Program-made: the position numbers and the translations under genes
The notes under the pieces: model-generated
Told to the model about the DNA's origin: nothing
What the model saw: the letters and a program-made list of their open reading frames with translations, nothing else
Database searches by the model: none
Origin: JBFWVJ01 sp050246795
Lineage (GTDB): Bacteria; Patescibacteriota; Gracilibacteria; JAUYGZ01
Direction: 5' to 3'
Length of the DNA stretch: 5,463 nucleotides
NCBI GenBank assembly: GCA_050246795.1
Contig: JBFWVJ010000021.1
Location: forward strand, 1-5,463
Shown here: in pieces, positions 1-5,330 of the stretch
Layout of the letters: the number at the start of each line of letters is the position of its first letter
Position numbering within the stretch: the first letter of the stretch is position 1

Positions 1-2
1 AA

Positions 3-416
3 GCGAACCAAAAATCACAAGCCGAACTGAACCAAAAAGACCAAGAGTTGCGCGATCGACTTCTTGGTTCAGATTTGACAGATACTTTGGTTCGCTGGCT
101 TTCAGAGCAGGTTGAGCGACTGGCAAAAGATCGGGAACGGTTAAGACACGAGTTGGATTTTCTCCAGAAACGGAGACAGGAAGTTTTGGACGAGAGTGGG
201 CTGACCGACATTCAGGGTCAGGTGAAAAAAGTGTTGCAGGGGTTCGAGGGCTTGACGCGGGTTCAGCAGAGACTGCTGTTGGGAAAGGTCATCGACCGGA
301 TCGTGATTCGATCCGACAATCATTTGGAAATTCGTTTGGTTGGGTCCGGGGCTGTCACGGCTACCACCCGGAGGAATCAAAAGTTAGATTCAAATCAAAA
401 TGGCGGGTTCGTCTAA
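3..416 (+). CDS. Large serine recombinase, C-terminal fragment (5' end outside window)
   Basis: The frame is open from the window's first bases to a TAA at 414-416, so this is the 3' end of a longer gene. A TTG at 48 is in frame, but there is no reason to start there. The visible 137 residues begin with a long charged coiled coil, rich in Gln, Glu, Lys and Arg with heptad Leu/Val, through about position 240. A compact segment follows (LTRVQQRLLLGKVIDRIVIR, then NHLEIRL). This coiled coil followed by 'R.LL..VIDRI.I....LEI.L' is how large serine recombinases of transposons and phages usually end. The catalytic Ser domain and zinc ribbon would lie upstream. The gene points toward the tyrosine integrase on the opposite strand, so it probably belongs to a neighbouring element. 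The family call rests on pattern only; another coiled-coil protein is less likely. Confidence 0.7.
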   Translation, partial: ANQKSQAELNQKDQELRDRLLGSDLTDTLVRWLSEQVERLAKDRERLRHELDFLQKRRQEVLDESGLTDIQGQVKKVLQGFEGLTRVQQRLLLGKVIDRIVIRSDNHLEIRLVGSGAVTATTRRNQKLDSNQNGGFV

Positions 417-567
417 AAGTGACAGTTTTAAACTACTTACACCCGCTGTTTGGGCTAGCTTAGCCCCAAATCTCTGATCCCCCAATGGAACCAGGATTTA
501 CCTCGATAAAGTTATCACAATTCGCTATGAGCGCAAGGGCCGTATACCCCTCACGCTCCGCTCCAAT
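417..567. other. Gene-free junction between two recombinase genes; likely att region
   Basis: These 151 bp separate the ends of two convergent recombinase genes. They contain the hairpin at 449-470, a short dyad GATAA-AG-TTATC (505-516), and a plus-strand frame (478-567) that reads like protein but has no start. I found no tRNA. Tyrosine integrases are commonly encoded beside their attachment site, so the element boundary is inferred to lie here. A core repeat cannot be confirmed because the other end of the element is not recognised. Confidence 0.35.
449..470 (+). terminator. Hairpin downstream of serine recombinase, possible terminator
   Basis: TTTGGGCTA (449-457) pairs with TAGCCCCAAA (461-470) around a 3-nt loop, leaving one bulged C. 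It lies 33 bp after the recombinase stop and about 100 bp past the end of the converging integrase. No T tract follows on either strand, so a simple intrinsic terminator is not well supported. It could also be a recombinase binding site. Confidence 0.3.
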
Positions 568-1785
568 CTACTTCCTTCGGAAAAGATTCACTACATTTGG
601 CATTTGCACCTCTCTGATCGGCTCTTGCTTCGGTCGTAGATCCAAGCCTTCGGTAGCTCCTGCCTCGTCAATCCCTGAGAGCCTGATATAGACCATCATC
701 GTCTCTCGGTCCTTCCAGCCTCCAATCTTCATGACTTTGGATTCCGAGACTCCTGTCGCTAGTAAGTGCGTCGCAAAACAGGCCCTGAGCGTGTGGAACT
801 TAATTTCCTTCAAACCCTCAGACAGACAAAAACTCTTTAAAACTAGAGCCTGCTGACCGCGCCGGAGTTCTGCTAAGACCGGAAAAACGCGCCGTCCATG
901 AACATCTGAGCCGAAATCGTTTTCCAGGTACTCGTGCAAAAACCAGTAAAGCTGACTCGAAATAGGAACCGTTCTCCAGTATCGACCCTTGAGCGCTCCG
1001 TAGCATTTAAGCTTCTTCTTCCACTGGCGTTGCACGCGAATCATGCCGTAGTTTTTGACAGCGTCAGAAGACCGATCAAGCTCCATGGCCTTATCTTTTG
1101 CCACCATCTCGAAGTCTTCCTTACGAAGACCATCAAGCTCCGAAGCCCTAAGCCCCGTATGAGCATCAAGCTTCCAAACCGGATACCACTCATGTTCTGC
1201 TAGTCTTGCTCTCTCAAGAAGATTTGCAAACTCATCACGGTTCAAGATTTCTGGTTCTGATTCCTCGCCCTTCTTTGGCAAATCTACTCCGAAGAACGGA
1301 GAGTGATCTTTGCCCAAGATTTTTCCAGCACCCATGCCCCATTTAAAAATGACGTTTACAGTCGTCTTTATTTGGTAAAGCCTCCTGATTGATGCGCCTT
1401 TTTTACGGGCCTCTTCAATTAGCTCAAAGCTATCGGTCACTGTTAATTTCGTGGCAGGTTTATCAAGCCATTCAGCCGTCCAGTTTCTCGTGAGTGCAAT
1501 ATAGTCTTGAACGGTTCCTTCGTCCCATCTGTTTGATGGAAACCTTCGATACCATTCGCGCCAAGCTTCAACGACTTCACCCCAGGTGAGCCCATCGTTT
1601 TCGCGCTTTGCAACCTGACTATACGCCCACTGAGTCCATTTCTTATCGAGCCTCAAAGCCTCATCTTCAGTCTCAATACCGATTATGAGTTTTTGCGCTC
1701 GAACCTTTCGGCTTTTCGGACTTCTTACGTGAATGTAGACTTTAAAAAAATCTTTTCCATTTTCTGCATATTTCGTTACGCCCAT
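568..1785 (-). CDS. int: Tyrosine recombinase / integrase (phage integrase family)
   Basis: This 405-residue protein should catalyse site-specific integration and excision of the element through a covalent 3'-phosphotyrosine intermediate. Residues 1-50 resemble the small arm-binding domain of phage-type integrases. About 65-155 look like the helical core-binding domain, and 175-375 the catalytic domain. The full catalytic set is visible: Arg213 (in HTGLRASEL), Lys266 (before the RTVPI strand), His331 and Arg334 (HTLR), Trp357 in the second-His position, and nucleophile Tyr366 (MMVYIR). Length is typical of full-size integrases, and nothing suggests inactivation. The ATG at 1785 is preceded by a strong AGGAGGT five bases upstream. 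The start overlaps the 3' end of the excisionase-like gene by 10 bp, so the two are probably co-transcribed and coupled. It is the last gene of the minus-strand block, next to the presumed att region. Confidence 0.93.
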   Translation of the reverse strand: MGVTKYAENGKDFFKVYIHVRSPKSRKVRAQKLIIGIETEDEALRLDKKWTQWAYSQVAKRENDGLTWGEVVEAWREWYRRFPSNRWDEGTVQDYIALTRNWTAEWLDKPATKLTVTDSFELIEEARKKGASIRRLYQIKTTVNVIFKWGMGAGKILGKDHSPFFGVDLPKKGEESEPEILNRDEFANLLERARLAEHEWYPVWKLDAHTGLRASELDGLRKEDFEMVAKDKAMELDRSSDAVKNYGMIRVQRQWKKKLKCYGALKGRYWRTVPISSQLYWFLHEYLENDFGSDVHGRRVFPVLAELRRGQQALVLKSFCLSEGLKEIKFHTLRACFATHLLATGVSESKVMKIGGWKDRETMMVYIRLSGIDEAGATEGLDLRPKQEPIREVQMPNVVNLFRRK

Positions 1786-2054
1786 CCAAAACCTCCTGTT
1801 GTAAAAGGAGAGTTTTGGAGAAGACGTTCAAGGTCTGACCTTTTGAAGTAAAGTCGCCTTTGCCATTTGCGAGCCTTTAAGACTCCGCGCCAAACGGCAT
1901 TACGAATTGCGCCCTCAGAAGGTGAACCATCCAAACGAAACTTACGCAGATAAATTGCAGCGTCTTTTGTTGATAACCACATCGAATTGTCAAAGAGCGT
2001 TTCGTTTGAAACTAAGTTTTCCGACTTAGAATCGTTCGAATTTTTATTGTTCAT
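1776..2054 (-). CDS. Helix-turn-helix excisionase-like DNA-binding protein
   Basis: With the ATG at 2054 this is a 92-residue protein. Residues 1-24 are Asn/Ser-rich and probably disordered. Residues 25-80 form a winged-helix/MerR-like excisionase-type domain: MWLSTKDAAIYLRK (first helices), a Ser-Pro-Ser-Glu-Gly-Ala-Ile-Arg turn and recognition helix, then a basic wing (KWQRRLYFKRSDLERLL). Proteins of this type beside a tyrosine integrase usually act as recombination directionality factors or regulators of int. Here the gene sits directly upstream and overlaps int by 10 bp, which supports that role. An in-frame TTG at 2096 would add 14 residues, but I prefer the ATG at 2054 because GGAAAGGA lies 11-18 bases upstream, although that spacing is long. 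The tail Thr-Thr-Gly-Gly-Phe-Gly-Trp-Ala encodes the integrase ribosome binding site. It could instead be a repressor; excisionase is inferred from domain and position. Confidence 0.75.
   Translation of the reverse strand: MNNKNSNDSKSENLVSNETLFDNSMWLSTKDAAIYLRKFRLDGSPSEGAIRNAVWRGVLKARKWQRRLYFKRSDLERLLQNSPFTTGGFGWA
1791..1797 (-). promoter_or_regulatory. Shine-Dalgarno of integrase, inside the excisionase-like gene
   Basis: The minus strand reads AGGAGGT, then TTTGG, then the ATG of the integrase. The site lies within the last codons (Gly-Gly-Phe) of the upstream gene, so ribosomes finishing that gene pass over it. It fixes the integrase start at 1785. Confidence 0.8.
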
Positions 2055-2109
2055 AATATACTTTTTCCTTTCCAACCAAACAAGAGAAATCGCCAAAGTT
2101 TCGATAGGT

Positions 2110-2136
2110 AAAATGCGCGTTAGATGCGGCCATTTT
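2110..2136 (-). terminator. Hairpin after the 118-residue gene, possible terminator
   Basis: AAAATG (2131-2136 read on minus) pairs with CATTTT (2110-2115 read on minus). It is extended by CGC/GCG with a 2-nt bulge and a 7-nt loop. It begins 2 bp after the stop of the 118-residue gene and ends in four T on the minus strand. This could partly separate transcription of the regulator from xis-int. Stem and T run are both short, so support is modest. Confidence 0.35.
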
Positions 2137-2138
2137 CC

Positions 2139-2495
2139 CTATGAAACTGCTGCGTTTGGCTGATGGCTTTTGCTGCTTTCTGATTTTAAAAGATGCGCCA
2201 AAAAATCGTCCATCGTGATGTGTCCGAACTTCGTACAATGCGCACGGTAACTCTGCTCCATTCGGTCGCGTCCGGTGAGACTGGCCTCTTGAAGTTCGCT
2301 TAAGTCTTGCACTGTAAGTTTCGGAAGAAGTTTGAGCAAAAGCGCATCAAGCTTGACGCGTTTTCCGAATTGCTTTTTATTTATTTTCGCGAGTTCCGAC
2401 AGCAGACGCTTCCTGGTTTCGACTGAAACCCTGATCGCGGTAGAGTTTGATTTTTTGCTAGGCTTTGCTACTTTTTTTGCTTCTGAAGTTTCCAT
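2139..2495 (-). CDS. Small basic protein, probable ribbon-helix-helix DNA binder
   Basis: I do not recognise a specific family for this 118-residue protein. Residues 1-18 are a Lys/Ser-rich basic tail. Residues 19-26 (TAIRVSVE) have the alternating pattern of a ribbon-helix-helix beta strand, followed by a helix (27-44, TRKRLLSELAKINKK and on) and a second Leu-rich helix (47-60). That order is the usual ribbon-helix-helix arrangement of small repressors and relaxosome accessory proteins. Residues 62-105 are an additional, mostly helical acidic/amphipathic part of unknown role. It lies between the relaxase and excisionase genes on the same strand, so it may regulate the element, act as an extra oriT-binding factor, or aid maintenance. 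The ATG at 2495 has AGGAG eight bases upstream, embedded in a near-perfect palindrome that suggests autoregulation. The fold call is an inference from residue pattern. Confidence 0.6.
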   Translation of the reverse strand: METSEAKKVAKPSKKSNSTAIRVSVETRKRLLSELAKINKKQFGKRVKLDALLLKLLPKLTVQDLSELQEASLTGRDRMEQSYRAHCTKFGHITMDDFLAHLLKSESSKSHQPNAAVS

Positions 2496-2511
2496 AATAG
2501 GTGCTCCTATT
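2496..2511 (-). promoter_or_regulatory. Palindrome covering the ribosome binding site of the 118-residue gene
   Basis: AATAGG and CCTATT are perfect inverted arms around TGCT (plus-strand reading), and 14 of 16 positions are symmetric. The minus-strand AGGAG (2504-2508) lies inside it, and the palindrome touches the ATG at 2495. As DNA it has the size of an operator half-site pair. As RNA it could fold into a 6-bp hairpin that hides the ribosome binding site. Either would regulate the gene, and self-binding by the ribbon-helix-helix-like product is a reasonable guess. Confidence 0.5.
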
Positions 2512-2565
2512 TCGTGAAACCTCGTCCGCCTGATTGTGGTGGGAAGAGGATAAATTTTAAGTTCA

Positions 2566-2587
2566 GACCGCGCTATAAGCGTAGGTC
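2566..2587 (-). terminator. Hairpin just after the relaxase gene, possible terminator
   Basis: On the minus strand GACC-TA-CGCT-TAT-AGCG-C-GGTC forms an 8-bp stem with a small asymmetric internal loop, starting 6 bp after the relaxase stop. The following bases (TGAACTTAAAATTT) are A/T-rich but not a clean U tract, so termination is possible rather than clear. The rest of the 98 bp before the next gene shows no good promoter beyond the palindrome at its end. Confidence 0.4.
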
Positions 2588-2593
2588 ATTTAC

Positions 2594-4441
2594 TTACATA
2601 CTGATGTCAGGGCCAAGGCTTCGGTCATGGTTCAGATCACTCATTGAAAGTTCCTTCACCAAAATTTCAAACGGGTTAAAATGCTCCTTCATTTTGTCGG
2701 CAAAACTTCGTTCTTTTTTTAGCTCCTTATGATTTTGAGTTGGCATGATATGCACTTCTTGAATGTGCGGATTCAAAGCCAATAATTCAGTCAGCCGTTT
2801 TTCTGAACTCGAATCAAACATCACAAAAACATTTGAGCCTTTTGAGTGAGACGTTTTTCCGCTTCCACTTAGAATCAAGAACTCAAACGGGTCAGTGTGA
2901 ACGTGCATTTTTTTTGAGCTAGTCAAGCTCTCCAAAAATGAAACGGATGGCTTCCCATGGCGTTTTTGTTTCCATTCGCCACTGGGTTCTTGTTTGAACT
3001 CAATTGCTGATTCGTTCTTTTCTCCCATCAGCCAAACGCTTCGATTCTCGCCAACAAGTACATTTTTGTTCTTAAGAACTAAGCTTGCGTGAGATTCACT
3101 GAAGCCACGGAAACGCAAAAGACTTTGCATCGTTTTTTGCGCAACTTCAGGCAAAGCAGATTTTGGCTTTGGGAAATAAAATGACTGAACCCCTTTCTGG
3201 TACGATCCCATGTACGGCGCCAAAAGCAGAAGCTTTGAGTTTTTATTGATGATCGCAAGTGCGCCAAGTTCATTTGTCTCTTTATGCGCTTTTACGAAAT
3301 CAATAATTGTTCCCTGACGACCACTCTTACTATTCGTCCAAGATTTATCCTCGACTACAACGAACTCCAAACCGCGCAAAACCTTTTGCCCCTTGGCATT
3401 GGTTTTAAGCTGAATTTTGTTCTCTTCGCAGTAGCCAAAAATGCTCTGCTCATTGGCGCGTTTCATTTCATGGTAAAGAATCCCGCCGCTACGATCAAAA
3501 ATTGCAGGCAACACATCCCGAGCACTGTTGCGATCAATTTTTGTGAACTTGCTGTAATCCTTTTTTCCGAGTCCTGAATAGCTTGTTGATTCAGGTAGTA
3601 GATGGCTTTGAGTTCCCACAAAATTTCCTTTTCCGTCAAAGGCTGCTCCAAGATCGGAAAGGGTTCGTTCTCTAAGGCCTGGACTCTTTGCATATCTCTC
3701 ATCATTCTCCCTAAACGCTTTCATCAAGCCGTCTTTATCAAATTTATCTCCAAGGCGTTTGCCACGAACTGCTTTTGCTTCGCTACCATAGAGATAGCTA
3801 ATGTTCTTTTCCTCGACCCGAACATGCACACCACGGAATTTTAAAATACCCACATATTCATCAAAGCTTGTGCTCGCAGCTCTTGCGAAATCTGCTTTTT
3901 GCCTCATATCAAAGAACCAAGTCTTTTTTCCGTGCGCGGCCATGTCTTGAGCTTTATAGGGAACAGGGGCCTTGTTTTTCTTGTCACGTTTTTCGATGAC
4001 GCTGAAACCATTTTCGCTGGCAATTGCATTGTTTGCCTCGTGAAGCTTGGTCAGTTCTGACCGTTTGTTTACGAGCAACATTTTGGTGTCACGGTTCACG
4101 GACGAAATCACAATATGGTTATGAATGTGATTCTTCTCTGTATGAGTAACAACCCAAGCCGAGTGACCAGGAGCAATGCGCTTCGCAAGTTCTAATCCCA
4201 TCTCGTTGTACTTTTCTGGCGGAAAGAGATCGCTCTCTTTCGCAGGCCAAGACTGGATGATGGTGAGTGCTAAGTTCTTCGCTTCTTTTTTTCGTCCCTC
4301 GTGCTCATCTCGAATCTGCTTTGCCATGTTTTCAGCAAGGCCATTTGAAGCACTTCGTACTGGTTCAGAGTCGCGGTCTTTGTCCAAATACTTTTCAAGT
4401 GCTTCGGGGGCTTTCACCCAGCTTTGCTTAACGATTGGCAT
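2594..4441 (-). CDS. MOBP-type relaxase with C-terminal primase-like region
   Basis: This 615-residue protein should nick the element's oriT and carry the strand during mobilization. The N-terminal about 250 residues match the relaxase/mobilization nuclease family. Tyr18 (EKYLDKD) is the likely nucleophile. The metal-binding motif reads VVTHTEKNHIHNHIVISSVN, giving His100, Glu102, His107 and His109 in the H-x-D/E-x4-H-x-H pattern. Residues about 340-410 (GLEFVVVEDKSW, GRQGTIIDFVKAHK) resemble the CHC2-type N-terminal part of DnaG-like primases, but without zinc-binding cysteines. Residues 510-590 have the layout of a Toprim fold (HTDPFEFLIL, NVFVMFD, EVHIMPTQN), but the usual Glu and Asp-x-Asp metal ligands are replaced. 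The C-terminal half therefore looks like a degenerate primase module; this is inferred from pattern. The ATG overlaps mobC by 14 bp and has only a weak GGTGA ribosome binding site, which suggests translational coupling. Confidence 0.88.
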   Translation of the reverse strand: MPIVKQSWVKAPEALEKYLDKDRDSEPVRSASNGLAENMAKQIRDEHEGRKKEAKNLALTIIQSWPAKESDLFPPEKYNEMGLELAKRIAPGHSAWVVTHTEKNHIHNHIVISSVNRDTKMLLVNKRSELTKLHEANNAIASENGFSVIEKRDKKNKAPVPYKAQDMAAHGKKTWFFDMRQKADFARAASTSFDEYVGILKFRGVHVRVEEKNISYLYGSEAKAVRGKRLGDKFDKDGLMKAFRENDERYAKSPGLRERTLSDLGAAFDGKGNFVGTQSHLLPESTSYSGLGKKDYSKFTKIDRNSARDVLPAIFDRSGGILYHEMKRANEQSIFGYCEENKIQLKTNAKGQKVLRGLEFVVVEDKSWTNSKSGRQGTIIDFVKAHKETNELGALAIINKNSKLLLLAPYMGSYQKGVQSFYFPKPKSALPEVAQKTMQSLLRFRGFSESHASLVLKNKNVLVGENRSVWLMGEKNESAIEFKQEPSGEWKQKRHGKPSVSFLESLTSSKKMHVHTDPFEFLILSGSGKTSHSKGSNVFVMFDSSSEKRLTELLALNPHIQEVHIMPTQNHKELKKERSFADKMKEHFNPFEILVKELSMSDLNHDRSLGPDISM

Positions 4442-4781
4442 AGTTCACCGTGAGCATTTGACTCAGTTTCATATAGTTAACATTGATCGCCGAAAGAGCC
4501 TGACTCCATCCAGTCATCAGCCCTGTGTTAATTTTTTTAGCGATCTGGTTGATGTTATTACCTTGGCGCTTGAGTTCAGTTTCAAAACTCTTCGCTTGCT
4601 CAGGTGTGAGGAGTGGGCGCTCAAGATCCATTCGACAAAAGAGCGCACGCCTAAAAAGCTCCGGGCCAGACATTCCGGTCGCAGCGATCATTTTTTTGAT
4701 TCGTTGGTGCTCGGTTGCATCAATACGAACGCACAATGCGGTTCCTAGATCTGATTCAGTTTCTAAATTTAATTGTTCCAT
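4428..4781 (-). CDS. mobC: MobC-like relaxosome accessory protein
   Basis: This 117-residue protein has the features of the bacterial MobC mobilization family. Residues 14-55 (ALCVRIDATEHQRIKKMIAA, then SGPELFRRAL) form a ribbon-helix-helix-like DNA-binding part. Residues 69-85 carry the family signature ELKRQGNNINQIAKKIN. MobC proteins bind oriT, help melt the strands around nic and recruit the relaxase, and their genes usually sit between oriT and the relaxase gene, as here. The ATG at 4781 is preceded by AAGGGG five bases upstream. The gene's last 14 bp overlap the relaxase start, so the two proteins are probably made together in a fixed ratio. The C-terminal about 30 residues are polar/helical and may contact the relaxase. 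The stretch immediately upstream holds several inverted repeats and is the natural place to look for oriT. Confidence 0.85.
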   Translation of the reverse strand: MEQLNLETESDLGTALCVRIDATEHQRIKKMIAATGMSGPELFRRALFCRMDLERPLLTPEQAKSFETELKRQGNNINQIAKKINTGLMTGWSQALSAINVNYMKLSQMLTVNYANR

Positions 4782-4806
4782 TCTTACCCCTTTAAGTTAG
4801 TTGATA

Positions 4807-4833
4807 AAAGTCCTCGGGGTGTCGTGGGACTTT
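4807..4833. repeat. Inverted repeat upstream of mobC, candidate oriT stem or terminator
   Basis: AAAGTCC (4807-4813) and GGACTTT (4827-4833) are perfect 7-bp arms around a 13-nt loop. The repeat lies 25 bp upstream of the mobC start. T-rich bases follow the stem on both strands (plus: TATTTATTTT; minus: TATC after GGACTTT), so it may also stop transcription. Its position fits the inverted repeat usually found near nic in mobilizable elements. I cannot recognise a known nic sequence. Confidence 0.45.
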
Positions 4834-4849
4834 ATTTATTTTCAACAAT

Positions 4850-4881
4850 AGCTTCGGCGTTTATGCCGTTAAGCTTTTTTT
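4850..4881 (+). terminator. Intrinsic-terminator-like hairpin with T7 tract (plus strand)
   Basis: Reading plus: AGCTT CGGC, a 6-nt loop GTTTAT, GCCG, a TT bulge, AAGCT, then a run of seven T (4875-4881). The shape is a good rho-independent terminator for plus-strand transcripts, yet no plus-strand gene ends here. On the minus strand the same bases form a hairpin preceded by seven A and without a following T tract. It may block antisense transcription into the lipoprotein/60-residue genes or be part of oriT. Confidence 0.45.
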
Positions 4882-4883
4882 GC

Positions 4884-4918
4884 AAGCGATCATGGCTTGA
4901 ACGCCGCGATGATCGCTT
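4884..4918 (-). terminator. Long inverted repeat spanning the stop of the 60-residue gene
   Basis: AAGCGATCAT (4884-4893) and ATGATCGCTT (4909-4918) are perfect 10-bp arms, extended inside by GGC/GCC with a 3-nt bulge and a 6-nt loop. The repeat includes the last codons and the TGA (4890-4892) of the 60-residue gene. On the minus strand it is followed by GC and seven A, not T, so it is not a standard intrinsic terminator. It could stabilise the mRNA end or be a protein-binding site of the transfer origin. Confidence 0.5.
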
Positions 4919-5072
4919 TGAAAACTGTTGTGAGCCATCCTTTTACTTCTTCGTGATCGACTTCCGTTTCCGCCGCAGCTTTTGCGGCTTCCTTCACTGT
5001 CGCACTCAGTTCGCCAACGGCTTGCACAACTTCTTCACCTGGATCAATCGTTAGCTCCTTCATCTTTCCCAT
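4890..5072 (-). CDS. Small 60-residue protein of unknown function
   Basis: I do not recognise this protein. Its start is well supported: AGGAGG (5079-5084) lies six bases before the ATG, and the second Met at residue 4 would be too far from that site. Residues 9-22 are acidic (DPGEEVVQAVGEL). Residues 23-36 form an Ala-rich helix (ATVKEAAKAAAETE). After an acidic DHEE turn, the C-terminal 17 residues (VKGWLTTVFKAIIAAFK) form an amphipathic to hydrophobic helix with Lys at each end, which could touch a membrane or a partner. It is too short and polar for an ordinary transmembrane helix, and there is no signal peptide. The gene starts inside the lipoprotein-like gene (29-bp overlap, different frame), so the pair is probably co-expressed. 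A long inverted repeat spans its stop codon. Confidence 0.6.
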   Translation of the reverse strand: MGKMKELTIDPGEEVVQAVGELSATVKEAAKAAAETEVDHEEVKGWLTTVFKAIIAAFKP

Positions 5073-5322
5073 TTTTTGCCTCCTGTTTGGTTGGTTTCAT
5101 TATTTTGGTCGTTACAACTTTATTTGCGTTTAGGATCTCATCGAGACTCATCAAGAGATGAGCCTCTGCCTTCTTTAAATGTTCGTTTTGCTCAATGAGT
5201 TGTCGCAAAGTTTCACTTGAGCGTTCCGCTTTTAGTTTTTCAATGAGTTCATTTTCCTTTGCTAAAATCGCATGGATAGAATCATCCCTGTGGGGTGAGC
5301 TTGCGCATCCGGTGAGTAACAT
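5044..5322 (-). CDS. Putative small lipoprotein with coiled coil; 5' end missing or disrupted
   Basis: From the only in-frame ATG (5322) the protein is 92 residues and begins MLLTGCASS, a good lipobox (Leu-Thr-Gly-Cys). That leaves only five residues before Cys6, too few for a signal peptide, and no Shine-Dalgarno precedes this ATG. Upstream codons continue the frame with a suitable hydrophobic stretch (LLAAASTLTLQML) after a Lys, but no ATG, GTG or TTG occurs in frame up to the window edge. The true start may lie beyond the window, or the 5' end may have been replaced by the G+C-rich insertion-like sequence. Residues 17-66 form a charged helix, likely a coiled coil (AKENELIEKLKAERSSETLR and on), and the tail is Lys-rich. 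If exported it would be a lipid-anchored envelope protein. Entry exclusion is one possible role next to transfer genes, but this is a guess. Confidence 0.55.
   Translation of the reverse strand: MLLTGCASSPHRDDSIHAILAKENELIEKLKAERSSETLRQLIEQNEHLKKAEAHLLMSLDEILNANKVVTTKIMKPTKQEAKNGKDEGAND
5079..5084 (-). promoter_or_regulatory. Shine-Dalgarno of the 60-residue gene, inside the lipoprotein gene
   Basis: A full AGGAGG on the minus strand with 6-base spacing to the ATG at 5072 lies within the coding sequence of the upstream lipoprotein-like gene. It is the main evidence that the overlapping small frame is a real gene. Confidence 0.7.
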
Positions 5323-5330
5323 TTGAAGAG

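Larger units (their letters stand above)
4782..4889. other. Candidate origin of transfer (oriT) region upstream of mobC
   Basis: This 108-bp gap lies directly upstream of the mobC-relaxase pair and contains or touches three separate inverted repeats (4807-4833, 4850-4875, 4884-4918). The minus strand also has ATCAACTAACTTAA, with a short AACT tandem, next to the mobC ribosome binding site. In related MobC/MOBP elements oriT usually lies here. The assignment comes from position and repeat density only. No nic consensus known to me is visible. Confidence 0.45.

Noticed and set aside
435..441. Possible outer end of the serine recombinase's element (minus strand begins TGTAAGTAG)
   Set aside because: No matching inverted copy or target duplication is visible in the window, so it rests on a TGT alone.
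449..456. TTTGGGCT shared between the left junction and the right edge (near 5365), as possible att repeats
   Set aside because: Eight bases is too short, and the right copy lies in insertion-like repeats.
417..567. tRNA or tmRNA 3' end as integration target
   Set aside because: No T-loop-like GGTTCRANNCC or acceptor pairing could be found on either strand.
2055..2083. Sigma70-like promoter on the minus strand: TTGTTT, 17-bp spacer, TATATT
   Set aside because: The -10 touches the ATG at 2054, so transcription would begin after that start codon. The fit is probably due to A/T richness.
3463..3705. Minus-strand frame of 80 residues with a hydrophobic C-terminal helix inside the relaxase gene
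   Set aside because: It lies fully within the relaxase coding sequence in another frame, and nothing supports translation.
4176..4748. Long plus-strand open frame (190 residues) opposite relaxase and mobC
   Set aside because: Its composition is that of an antisense shadow; the minus-strand MobC and relaxase motifs explain the region.
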